Below, one piece after another: positions 1 to 5,977 of a stretch of DNA of 6,135 nt (positions are counted from its first letter, which is position 1; each line of letters begins with the position of its first letter). The notes under the pieces were generated by a model. The model saw only the letters and a list, made by a program, of their open reading frames with translations, was not told the origin of the DNA and searched no databases. This DNA comes from Sterolibacterium sp964500605 (GTDB lineage: Bacteria; Pseudomonadota; Gammaproteobacteria; Burkholderiales; Rhodocyclaceae): contig CAZCOS010000091.1 of NCBI GenBank assembly GCA_964500605.1, positions 1-6,135 on the forward strand, written 5' to 3'. The translations under genes were made by a program, and so were the position numbers.

Positions 1-96
1 TTGAATCGCGGGGTGTTCATCAACCCGACCGATGCTTTCATGCGAGGCTCTTATGCGGTGAATCTTTACACCGTGACCCTCGACTTCGTATTCTGA
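1..96 (+). CDS. C-terminal end of an outer-membrane beta-barrel (porin-like) protein, 5' end outside window
   Basis: Frame 1 is open from the window edge to a TGA at 94-96, giving 31 residues. The last stretch (SYAVNLYTVTLDFVF) alternates polar and hydrophobic residues and ends in Phe. This is the usual C-terminal beta-signal of outer-membrane barrel proteins recognised by the BAM machinery. The stop lies only 18 bp before the next gene, so the two are probably co-transcribed. The TTG at position 1 is not proposed as a start, because the frame simply runs in from the left. The barrel family (general porin, phosphate-selective porin or other) cannot be decided from this fragment. Confidence is good that it is a real gene end and moderate that it is a barrel protein. 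Confidence 0.72.
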   Translation: MNRGVFINPTDAFMRGSYAVNLYTVTLDFVF

Positions 97-114
97 CCTA
101 GCCAGGAGACAAGC

Positions 115-519
115 ATGAAGAACTTCAAATACGGGATGTTCGCTGGCTTCCTCATGACGCTGGCTCTGCCGGCACTGGCCCAGTCGGTTGCGGTGATCGT
201 CAATCCCAAGCATGCCGGTTCGGTTTCCGCCGAACAGGTCAGCAATATTTTTCTGGGTAAGTCCTCGGAACTGACGGGGGTGGACCTTCCGGACGGCAAT
301 GCAACGCGCGATGCCTTTTATCAGAAAGCCACGGGCAAGGATGCTGCCCAGGTCAAAGCCTACTGGGCCAAGCTGGTCTTTACCGGCAAGGCGCAACCAT
401 TGAAGGAAATGGCCTCCGATGCCGAAGTGAAGAAATTCGTCGCGGGTAACCCCGGAGCCATTGGCTATATCGACAAGGGCGCGGTGGATGGTTCGGTGAA
501 GGTGGTTCAGACGCACTGA
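115..519 (+). CDS. small periplasmic PstS-like (phosphate-type) substrate-binding domain protein
   Basis: This 134-residue protein has a clear Sec signal peptide: a K-rich start, a hydrophobic core at about residues 7-18, and an A-L-A cleavage box ending near residue 22 before QS. The mature part begins with a beta strand (VAVIVNP) and an 'AEQVSNIFLGK' segment. It later has 'FYQKATGKDAAQVKAYWAKL' and ends with a 'GAIGYI' motif, all typical of the PBP-like family annotated as phosphate ABC transporter substrate-binding protein. Full PstS is about 330 residues, so this is only about one lobe. Such short forms are common in proteobacteria and their ligand is mostly unproven. AGGAGA at 104-109 lies 5 bp before the ATG and supports the start. 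It follows a beta-barrel gene by 18 bp and is closed by a terminator, with no ABC permease or ATPase gene beside it in the window. A role in anion binding at the periplasmic face of the barrel is inference. Confidence 0.85.
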   Translation: MKNFKYGMFAGFLMTLALPALAQSVAVIVNPKHAGSVSAEQVSNIFLGKSSELTGVDLPDGNATRDAFYQKATGKDAAQVKAYWAKLVFTGKAQPLKEMASDAEVKKFVAGNPGAIGYIDKGAVDGSVKVVQTH

Positions 520-536
520 TCCTGCGCTTTGATCTC

Positions 537-581
537 ACAGCCCGGGGTGTGGTTCGCTGCCGCACCTCGGGCTGTTTTTTT
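537..581 (+). terminator. strong rho-independent terminator after the PstS-like gene
   Basis: A 16-bp stem pairs 537-552 with 560-575, with two G-U wobbles and no bulges. It encloses the 7-base loop TTCGCTG and runs directly into seven T residues (575-581). The hairpin begins 17 bp after the TGA of the PstS-like gene. It should separate the barrel/PstS-like unit from the transporter operon downstream. Confidence 0.92.
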
Positions 582-744
582 GCAAGACCGGTGTGTGTGA
601 TCCCCGCCCTATGCCGGCCTGGTTGTAGGACATTTTCCGACAACGATCGGATATCCCCCCGCCTTTGTGTCACCCAGCTTCGTCTGGTGACGACATGGTG
701 TCCTCATGAGAATACCCGTCATTTCAAGTTGACAGGTATACATC
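582..744 (+). promoter_or_regulatory. leader/promoter region of the transporter-kinase operon, rich in inverted repeats
   Basis: This gene-free stretch lies between the terminator and the FNT gene and must carry the operon promoter if the terminator is efficient. Visible structure, in order: TCCGA/TCGGA (636-640 and 647-651) around a 6-base loop CAACGA; GTCACCCAG/CTGGTGAC (669-677 and 684-691), 8 pairs with one bulged C around a 6-base loop CTTCGT; GACA/TGTC (692-695 and 699-702); and the palindrome CTCATGAG (703-710). I found no convincing -35/-10 pair, no clear FNR box and no sigma-54 GG/GC pair. The FNT start codon is preceded only by a modest AGG at 734-736. A regulator-binding region or a structured mRNA leader are both possible; the function is inferred from position. 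Confidence 0.45.
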
Positions 745-1689
745 ATGGCAGAACTCCCAAAGCAAGCGGGTACGGCCTGTTTGGCATTGCCACCAACGGG
801 CGCGGATCGATCGGCAATTTCTGACACGGTGACCCCGGACATCATCGTTCAGGATGTTGGGACTGATGCCAAGAAAAAAGCCAAGATGGGTGTGCCTCAA
901 CTGCTTACCCGCAGTTTTCTCTGTACTCCCTTTTTGGCCTACGCTGTGGCACTGGTGGCTTTGCTGGTGAGCCAAGGCGTCCCCAGTTCGGTGGCGGGGC
1001 TATTGTTTCCGGCAGGTTACGTCATGCTCTCGGTACTGGGTCTGGAAATGGCAACAGGCAGTTTTTCTGTCATGCCCATTGGCTGGCGGCTTGGGTATCT
1101 GAACACTCGCGCCGTATTGTGGAACTGGGGCTGGACGTTCTTTGGAAATCTTCTGGGCGGTATCTTTTTCGCCTGGTTACTTTGGTTCTCTCTGACCAAA
1201 GGCGGCATGCTGCCTGCGGAAGGCATGCTGGATGTTCTTTCCCATCTGGCCGAAAAGAAAATTTCATACCAGCACTATGGACTTAACGGCTGGCTTGCGG
1301 CTGTTGGCATGGGCGTTTTGTGTAACTGGCTGGTGAGCCTCGGGCCCATCATGGCCAAGTCGACGCACAGCATGTTCGGGAAGATCGCCATCATCTGGTT
1401 GCCGATTGCTACCTTTTTCGCGCTCGGTTTTGAACATGCGGTTGTCAATTTGTTCGTTTTTCCACTCGCCATCCTTTCAGGAGCTCAAGTTTCGATGAGC
1501 GACTGGTGGCTGTGGAATCAAATCCCGGTCACGCTGGGCAATATTCTGGGGGCTGTGCTGTTCAACGGGGCCCTTTGGGCCGGGACCCATAGTGTCAGGG
1601 TGAAAAACGAGAGCGAGCCGGGCAACGAAGATGGAGGCGGATACGCGCGCGGCCCTGCAATAGGCACACAAGCCGCCACGGTGCAGTGA
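745..1689 (+). CDS. formate/nitrite transporter (FNT) family channel, probable nitrite/small-anion channel
   Basis: This 314-residue integral membrane protein has the family's six hydrophobic segments, at roughly residues 60-78, 84-108, 124-150, 180-202, 212-242 and 258-282. FNT hallmarks are clear: 'GLEMATG' (99-105) in the pore-loop region; 'NWGWTFFGNLLGG' (127-139), close to the NW...YFGNLVGA segment of FocA; 'CNWLVSLG' (193-200); and 'GFEHAVVNLFVFP' (228-240). His231 matches the conserved central pore histidine of FocA (His209). FNT proteins are pentamers that pass formate, nitrite or hydrosulfide. The NarK-like gene downstream favours nitrite, but this is inference. The protein is longer than FocA or NirC (about 270-285 residues) owing to an N-terminal extension of about 30 residues and a hydrophilic Gly-rich C-terminal tail (about 285-314). 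The start at 745 has only a weak AGG eight bases upstream. The first internal ATG (codon 48) would cut into the conserved N-terminal segment. Confidence 0.93.
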   Translation: MAELPKQAGTACLALPPTGADRSAISDTVTPDIIVQDVGTDAKKKAKMGVPQLLTRSFLCTPFLAYAVALVALLVSQGVPSSVAGLLFPAGYVMLSVLGLEMATGSFSVMPIGWRLGYLNTRAVLWNWGWTFFGNLLGGIFFAWLLWFSLTKGGMLPAEGMLDVLSHLAEKKISYQHYGLNGWLAAVGMGVLCNWLVSLGPIMAKSTHSMFGKIAIIWLPIATFFALGFEHAVVNLFVFPLAILSGAQVSMSDWWLWNQIPVTLGNILGAVLFNGALWAGTHSVRVKNESEPGNEDGGGYARGPAIGTQAATVQ

Positions 1690-1700
1690 TTCGTCACCTG
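1684..1700 (+). repeat. small UUCG-loop hairpin spanning the FNT stop codon
   Basis: CAGTGA (1684-1689) pairs with TCACCTG (1694-1700) through 6 pairs with one bulged C, closing on the tetraloop TTCG. It contains the TGA stop of the FNT gene. No T-run follows, so it is not a standard terminator. It might mark a 3' boundary that stabilises the upstream message, or it may be chance. Confidence 0.3.
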
Positions 1701-1738
1701 TCACGGTTTCATCCCTTCTGTCTTTTCAATTTTCCTGC

Positions 1739-3034
1739 ATGGGGTCCGGCATGAGCCTTTCACATGATCTTCCGCAGCCTGTTGTCAATGGAAACCTTCG
1801 TGTTCTATGGTTTTCCTTTCTGGCGTTCTCGCTTGGTTTTGCCATCTGGGGGATGTTCTCAGCCTTGGGACCGTTCCTCATTAAGTGGTATCACTTCACT
1901 CCGAGTCAGGCCCTTCTTCTGGCGGCCATGCCGCCGCTTTTTGCCACGGTGGTCAGCATTCCACTGGGTATTGCGGCGGATCGGTTCGGCGGGCGTAAGG
2001 TTTTTAGTCTGACTTTGATGCTCATCGTCCTGCCCTTGGTGGCAGGGCTGTTTGTTGAGAATTATTTTGGATTTTTGGTGATGGGACTGTTGCTGGGACT
2101 GGGAGGGGCGACCTTTGTCATCGGAAACGCGCATGTGTCTGCTTGGTATCCGAAATCAAGGCAAGGAACTGCACTGGGTCTATATGCCTTGGGAAATCTT
2201 GGAATCAGCATTGGCATGATCCTCGTCCCCTATCTGGTCACCCAGGTCTTGGGCGGGCCGGAAGGAAACGCCGATTTGCCTGCAAAAGTGCATTTAGGTG
2301 CATTTTCAGGATGGCGGCTGGTTTTTCTGTTTGCCGCCGTTCCGACCCTCATCATGGCTGTTTGTTACTGGTTGTTTACATCTGATCCGGTCGTAAACAA
2401 GAAAGCGGTAAGTTTCCGCGAAATTGCAGGCGTCTACAGATCAGGTTCTTTGGTGTGGATTGTGGCTTATCTCTACTGGACGTCCTTTGGCACGCTGACA
2501 TTCTTTTCGGCCTTGACACCGACCTATCTGGTGGACCGTTGGGGTGTGGACAGCAATACAGCATCCATGGTGTTTACCTCCCTGCTGGTGATGTTCGTTG
2601 CTTTCATGCGTCCAGTTGGCGGATGGCTTTCTGATCGACGCGATCCCTTGAAAATGCTTTCCTGGATGTTTGGGGGGAGCGTGGTGTGTACGAGCATCCT
2701 GATGCTGGAAGTTTCTCTGACGTTTCAAATTTATGCCATCTACGCCATGGGGATGCTCTCCGGGGCCTCTTCTGCAACGGTGGTGAAGCTGATTCCCACT
2801 TACTTCAAAGAAGTCGGCGCGGTCAGTGGTCTGGCCAAGGCAGCAGGAGCAGCCTGTGGATTCATCATGACGGTCACCATGGCCATGAGCAAGAAACTGA
2901 CAGGGGATTACACCCTTGGTTTCGCCATCTGGGCCGCGATGAATGTGCTGGCGTTTTACTTTGCTTTCACGCGTCGCGGGTTTCCGAAACTAAACGAGAG
3001 TGACTCGTTTGCAAGCTCCCCGCAGCCGGCTTGA
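1739..3034 (+). CDS. NarK/NasA-like nitrate/nitrite porter family (MFS) transporter, atypical substrate site
   Basis: This 431-residue protein has about 12 hydrophobic segments, the normal size for the family. Family motifs include 'IPLGIAADRFGGRKVF' (74-89, the loop 2-3 MFS motif), 'GLGGATFVIGN' (120-130), 'WYPKSRQGTALGLYALGNLG' (136-155, nitrate signature 1), 'RPVGGWLSDR' (291-300) and 'KLIPTYF' (350-356). The order and spacing match Bacillus and E. coli NarK. Members move nitrate and/or nitrite across the inner membrane. Arg291 aligns with E. coli NarK Arg305, but the position of NarK Arg89 is Ser73 (codon 1955-1957). The second signature is S-S-A (343-345) where many homologues have G-N-G. 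Nitrate specificity is therefore uncertain. The ATG at 1739 has no Shine-Dalgarno. The in-frame ATG at 1751 (MSLSHDL...) follows GGGG at 1741-1744 and is an equally good start. It lies 49 bp after the FNT gene, probably in the same operon. Confidence 0.88.
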   Translation: MGSGMSLSHDLPQPVVNGNLRVLWFSFLAFSLGFAIWGMFSALGPFLIKWYHFTPSQALLLAAMPPLFATVVSIPLGIAADRFGGRKVFSLTLMLIVLPLVAGLFVENYFGFLVMGLLLGLGGATFVIGNAHVSAWYPKSRQGTALGLYALGNLGISIGMILVPYLVTQVLGGPEGNADLPAKVHLGAFSGWRLVFLFAAVPTLIMAVCYWLFTSDPVVNKKAVSFREIAGVYRSGSLVWIVAYLYWTSFGTLTFFSALTPTYLVDRWGVDSNTASMVFTSLLVMFVAFMRPVGGWLSDRRDPLKMLSWMFGGSVVCTSILMLEVSLTFQIYAIYAMGMLSGASSATVVKLIPTYFKEVGAVSGLAKAAGAACGFIMTVTMAMSKKLTGDYTLGFAIWAAMNVLAFYFAFTRRGFPKLNESDSFASSPQPA

Positions 3035-3070
3035 AATGAGCCCGTCTTTCTGAAGAATTCCCTCTCTCTT

Positions 3071-3415
3071 ATGAACAAAGACAATCTGAGCCGGACTCAA
3101 ATTCGGGCGACTCCTTCCTCTCTCGGCTCTACAAGTCGACAAGGCAAGTGTCAGGAAAAAGTATTTCTGACGCCGGGGCGTATCGCAGTCATCAATGGCT
3201 GGTTGATTGCCATGCTGGGTGTGGCGTTATATTGTGCGGCGACGTTATGGGGTGGAGTCAATGACGATAGCCATTTTTCTGGACAGGGCTGGATGGGAAC
3301 CGGTGCATTGGTTCTACTGGGTCTGGGGGTGGGGCTTTGGTTCTACGGGGCTTATCTTTTCTTGCAGGATATGGATGCACTCCCGCCTGATGAAGGAGAG
3401 GAAAACTCCTTCTGA
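3071..3415 (+). CDS. small two-helix inner-membrane protein of unknown function
   Basis: I do not recognise a family for this 114-residue protein. It has a polar, Ser/Thr/Arg-rich N-terminal part (1-35), then two hydrophobic helices at about 39-60 and 76-98. A short loop with Asp65-Asp66 separates them, and the tail (99-114) is acidic (DMDALPPDEGEE...). The positive-inside rule puts the Arg/Lys-rich N-terminus in the cytoplasm, which would also place the acidic tail there in a hairpin topology. It sits 36 bp after the NarK-like gene and 47 bp before the kinase gene, all on one strand, so it is probably expressed with them. No clear Shine-Dalgarno precedes the ATG. The reading frame is real by position, length and membrane pattern. 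A role as a transporter subunit or a transporter-kinase adaptor is speculation from the context. Confidence 0.72.
   Translation: MNKDNLSRTQIRATPSSLGSTSRQGKCQEKVFLTPGRIAVINGWLIAMLGVALYCAATLWGGVNDDSHFSGQGWMGTGALVLLGLGVGLWFYGAYLFLQDMDALPPDEGEENSF
3392..3412 (+). repeat. 7-bp perfect hairpin ending just before the small membrane protein's stop codon
   Basis: GAAGGAG (3392-3398) pairs perfectly with CTCCTTC (3406-3412) across the 7-base loop AGGAAAA. The TGA stop follows at 3413-3415. An overlapping alternative, CTCC (3406-3409) with GGAG (3416-3419), would exclude the first. There is no T-run, so it is not a classical terminator. It could affect mRNA stability or translation into the kinase gene, whose own ribosome binding site is weak. 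It may equally be a by-product of coding. Confidence 0.3.
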
Positions 3416-3462
3416 GGAGCGGGAGTGCTGAGCCGGGCAGAAACACCAGGCCATCTCGCGCC

Positions 3463-5262
3463 ATGCCTGCCCTGATTCCCTTTCAGACACTGCGTGGCAA
3501 GTTGGCGTTCTTTGCATGTCTTGCCACCTTGCCCGCCTTCGTTTTTGTACTCTATGTCGCGGCCAGCGAACGGCAAGCCACCTTGCAGCGGGTGCAGAAT
3601 GAATCCCTTTATGTCGCTGAAAGTGCTTCACGGGAACATGCCGCCCAGGTTTATGGTGCAAAACGCTTGCTGGATACACTGGTTTCTCATGGCGCACGCG
3701 ACGGGGAAATTTCTACCCTACCGGTGCTCCTTCCCGCCCTGTTGAGCAGTTTTCCTCTGTTTGCCAACATCGGTGCCTTGACGCCCGAGGGTGAAATTGA
3801 ATTCAGTGCGATTGCGCCACCCCGCCACATCAACATGGCGGGTGTTCCCGCATTTCAGGAAGCTTTGCGATCGGATGAAGTGGTGATCGGCTCCTATCTG
3901 GTCGGACTGATTGTCGAACGTCCCATCCTCATCATGACCCGCGCACTGCGTTCTTCTCGTGGGCATGTTCAAAGGGTGTTGTTTGTCGCACTGGACCTGC
4001 AATGGCTGGATCAGCTGGCCAAGCAGACCGGCCTGCCAGTCGATAGCGATCTGCTGATCGTCGATCAGAATGGGAGCATCCTGGCCAGTTCACTGGCGGC
4101 TTCAACAGAAAGTGGCGCACAGAGCGGACATCTCACGGTGGCAGGGGCAACGCGTCATGCGGTGCTGCGTGGTATGGCGCAGATCCGGCAGACACCGAAC
4201 AGGTTGACCCGCTGCCAGACGGGAGATGGTATTCCCCGTTTGGCTGTTGCCCGTCCGCTCGTTGGTCTGCCGGGTCTGTGGGCGGTAGTGGGCGCACCGG
4301 AAACCAAAAGTGATGAAACCGTCAATGCGGTGTTCATCCGTGACGTGCTTGCGCTGGTTTTTCTGACTTTGCTGGCCATCATTTCTTCCCTGATCGCGAC
4401 GGATTTTTCCGTACTAAAGGACATTCGCACATTGGCGCAGGCGACCCGGCGTTTTGGCCGTGGTGAGGCTCACGTTCGGGTTCCCTTGCCACCGTCGCAG
4501 GGTGAAATCAGGAATTTGATCCAGTCGTTCAATACGATGGCCGATACGCTCATGGATCAACAACAGCACATGCTGTTCGATCAGGATCGACTGCGGGCAT
4601 TGACGCATCAGTTGCAGAATGCCAGGGAGGAGGAAGCGGCTCGCATTGCACAGGAACTGCATGACGATCTTGGACAAGAGCTCAGCGTCATGCGTCTGGA
4701 ACTGGATCGACTGATACGGCGGATGGCTTCAGCGAAAGAGGAATCAGACAAGGCTTCACTGATCCAAGAGCTTCAGGAATTCGGGGGGTATGTGGATGCG
4801 GCTGTGCGTAAGGTGCGTCGTATTTCGTCTGAGCTCCGGCCTGGCGTGCTTGATCGGCTTGGGCTGGGTGCTGGAATCGAATGGCTACTCAATCAGTATG
4901 GCCAGCGTACCCATATTGAAACCCGGTTCCGGGTCAATGGCGTCGAACGGCGGGTGAGCACCGATATGGCCACGGCATTGTTCCGTCTATCACAGGAAGC
5001 ACTCAGCAATATTGCCCGCCATTCCCAGGCCAGTTGCGTCGAGGTGGAACTGCAATACGAAAATGAACAAATTCGCCTTACCATTGCGGATAATGGCGAT
5101 GGCTTCAATCCGGAGATCGCTCTGTCGGCCCCCTCTCTGGGGCTGCTGGGCATGCAGGAGCGCACCCAGCGTCTTGGGGGGAGTCTGGAAATACACAGTG
5201 CTCCCGGTTGTGGCACGAAACTCGTTGCCCTTGTCCCGGATGCCATTGCGGCTCCCTTCTAA
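3463..5262 (+). CDS. membrane sensor histidine kinase, Cache-like periplasmic sensor, HAMP, HisKA_3 (NarX/UhpB class output)
   Basis: The protein has 599 residues. A first membrane helix (about 14-33) is followed by a periplasmic region of about 255 residues and a second helix (about 292-313). A HAMP domain (about 312-366) and a short linker come next, then the HisKA_3 dimerisation/phosphoacceptor region and the ATPase domain. The H-box is 'ARIAQELHDDLGQELS' with His400 as the likely phosphorylated residue. The N-box is 'EALSNIARHSQ' (Asn516), the G1 box 'DNGDGF' (543-548) and the G2 box 'GLLGM' (560-564). The periplasmic part has the double-Cache pattern: 'FQEAL...VVIGSYLVG...ERPILIMTRAL' (131-162), then a second small lobe with 'DLLIVDQNGSILASS' (196-210) and 'GLPGLWAVVG' (268-277). 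This differs from the NarX/NarQ helical sensor with its P-box, so the ligand is unknown. The start has only a weak upstream AGG. Its partner is the response regulator 36 bp downstream. Confidence 0.94.
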   Translation: MPALIPFQTLRGKLAFFACLATLPAFVFVLYVAASERQATLQRVQNESLYVAESASREHAAQVYGAKRLLDTLVSHGARDGEISTLPVLLPALLSSFPLFANIGALTPEGEIEFSAIAPPRHINMAGVPAFQEALRSDEVVIGSYLVGLIVERPILIMTRALRSSRGHVQRVLFVALDLQWLDQLAKQTGLPVDSDLLIVDQNGSILASSLAASTESGAQSGHLTVAGATRHAVLRGMAQIRQTPNRLTRCQTGDGIPRLAVARPLVGLPGLWAVVGAPETKSDETVNAVFIRDVLALVFLTLLAIISSLIATDFSVLKDIRTLAQATRRFGRGEAHVRVPLPPSQGEIRNLIQSFNTMADTLMDQQQHMLFDQDRLRALTHQLQNAREEEAARIAQELHDDLGQELSVMRLELDRLIRRMASAKEESDKASLIQELQEFGGYVDAAVRKVRRISSELRPGVLDRLGLGAGIEWLLNQYGQRTHIETRFRVNGVERRVSTDMATALFRLSQEALSNIARHSQASCVEVELQYENEQIRLTIADNGDGFNPEIALSAPSLGLLGMQERTQRLGGSLEIHSAPGCGTKLVALVPDAIAAPF

Positions 5263-5298
5263 TGAAAAAATGACGATGGACAAGCAGGAAAGCTCAGG

Positions 5299-5925
5299 AT
5301 GAAGATACTGCTGGTGGATGATCATGCCCTGTTGCGCGCGGGACTGTGCCGGATCCTTGTGGATGACCTCAATGCCTCGGTAGGTGAAGCCGCCAACGCA
5401 GCGGAGGCCATGCAGCGGATGGCCGAACAATCCTGGGACCTGGTATTGCTGGATATTTCCCTGCCGGGGCGAAGTGGATTGGATCTGTTACCCGAATTGC
5501 GTGCTACCTATCCGGCTACGCAGGTCATCGTTATCAGCAGCTTTGACGATCAGCAGTTCGCTGTCCGCTCCTTTCGCGACGGAGCCCAGGCTTTTTTAAC
5601 CAAGGAAAGGGCCGCCCGCGAACTGCTGCATGCCATCGAGGTGGTCATGAGCGGGCGTCGCTACATCACGGCCGATCTGGCCGAACAATTGGTTTCCCTC
5701 CTGAGTCTGGATGCCCCCAGAGCCCCGCACGAAAGTTTATCCAGCCGGGAATTTGAAGTTTTTCGCCTGATTGCCTCGGCCAGAACACCGAAGGAAATTG
5801 CCTGGCAGCTGGACATTAGCGCGAAAACCGTGAGTACCTACCGCACACGCATCCTCGAAAAGATGAAGTTATCCTCCAATGCGGAGCTGATGCAATACGC
5901 CGTGCGTCATGGGCTGGTGGTTTGA
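5299..5925 (+). CDS. NarL/FixJ-family response regulator (receiver domain plus LuxR-type HTH)
   Basis: This 208-residue DNA-binding regulator has a receiver domain (about 1-118). It carries the acidic pair Asp7-Asp8, the phosphoacceptor Asp52 in 'VLLDISLPG', the switch Ser80 in 'VIVISSFDD' and the conserved Lys102. A short linker leads to a GerE/LuxR-type helix-turn-helix (about 146-206) with 'LSSREFEVFRLIA', 'KEIAWQLDISAKTVSTYRTR' and 'ILEKMKLSSNAELMQYAVR'. All residues for phosphorylation-dependent activation are present. AGGAAAG at 5286-5292 stands 6 bp before the ATG and supports this start, which is also the first ATG in frame after the kinase stop. It is the evident partner of the kinase immediately upstream. 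Targets probably include its own operon, inferred only from gene order. The sequence does not say whether the signal is nitrate. Confidence 0.95.
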   Translation: MKILLVDDHALLRAGLCRILVDDLNASVGEAANAAEAMQRMAEQSWDLVLLDISLPGRSGLDLLPELRATYPATQVIVISSFDDQQFAVRSFRDGAQAFLTKERAARELLHAIEVVMSGRRYITADLAEQLVSLLSLDAPRAPHESLSSREFEVFRLIASARTPKEIAWQLDISAKTVSTYRTRILEKMKLSSNAELMQYAVRHGLVV

Positions 5926-5977
5926 CCTTGACGATTCCAAGTGTTTGTTTGTGACGGCGCATTGCGGGGATGGAGAC

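Noticed and set aside
636..691. ANTAR (NasR/EutV-type) dual hexaloop antitermination element
   Set aside because: Loops CAACGA and CTTCGT lack the expected A at position 1 and G at position 4, and no intrinsic terminator overlaps or follows the second hairpin before the FNT gene.
706..732. Possible 8-codon leader peptide (MRIPVISS) upstream of the FNT gene
   Set aside because: It has no Shine-Dalgarno, no run of regulatory codons and no downstream terminator/antiterminator pair; a frame this short is expected by chance.
729..734. TTGACA, a perfect -35-like hexamer just before the FNT gene
   Set aside because: A -10 element at normal spacing would fall inside the FNT coding region and none is seen there; transcription would begin after the start codon.
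549..824. 91-codon open frame crossing the terminator and leader
   Set aside because: It starts inside the terminator stem, overlaps the FNT gene out of frame, and its translation is Arg/Cys-rich without domain features.
1739..3034. Oxalate:formate antiporter (OFA family) identity for the MFS gene, suggested by the FNT neighbour
   Set aside because: The helix 2-3 motif, the nitrate signature around residues 136-155 and 'RPVGGWLSD' align much better with NarK/NasA proteins than with OxlT.
3314..3697. 127-codon minus-strand open frame opposite the small protein and kinase start
   Set aside because: Its product is Arg/His/Pro-rich, typical of an antisense shadow, and the plus-strand genes explain the region.
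4990..5430. 146-codon minus-strand open frame opposite the kinase/regulator junction
   Set aside because: It lies antisense to two unmistakable genes, has no ribosome binding support and no recognisable domain; a shadow of high-GC coding.
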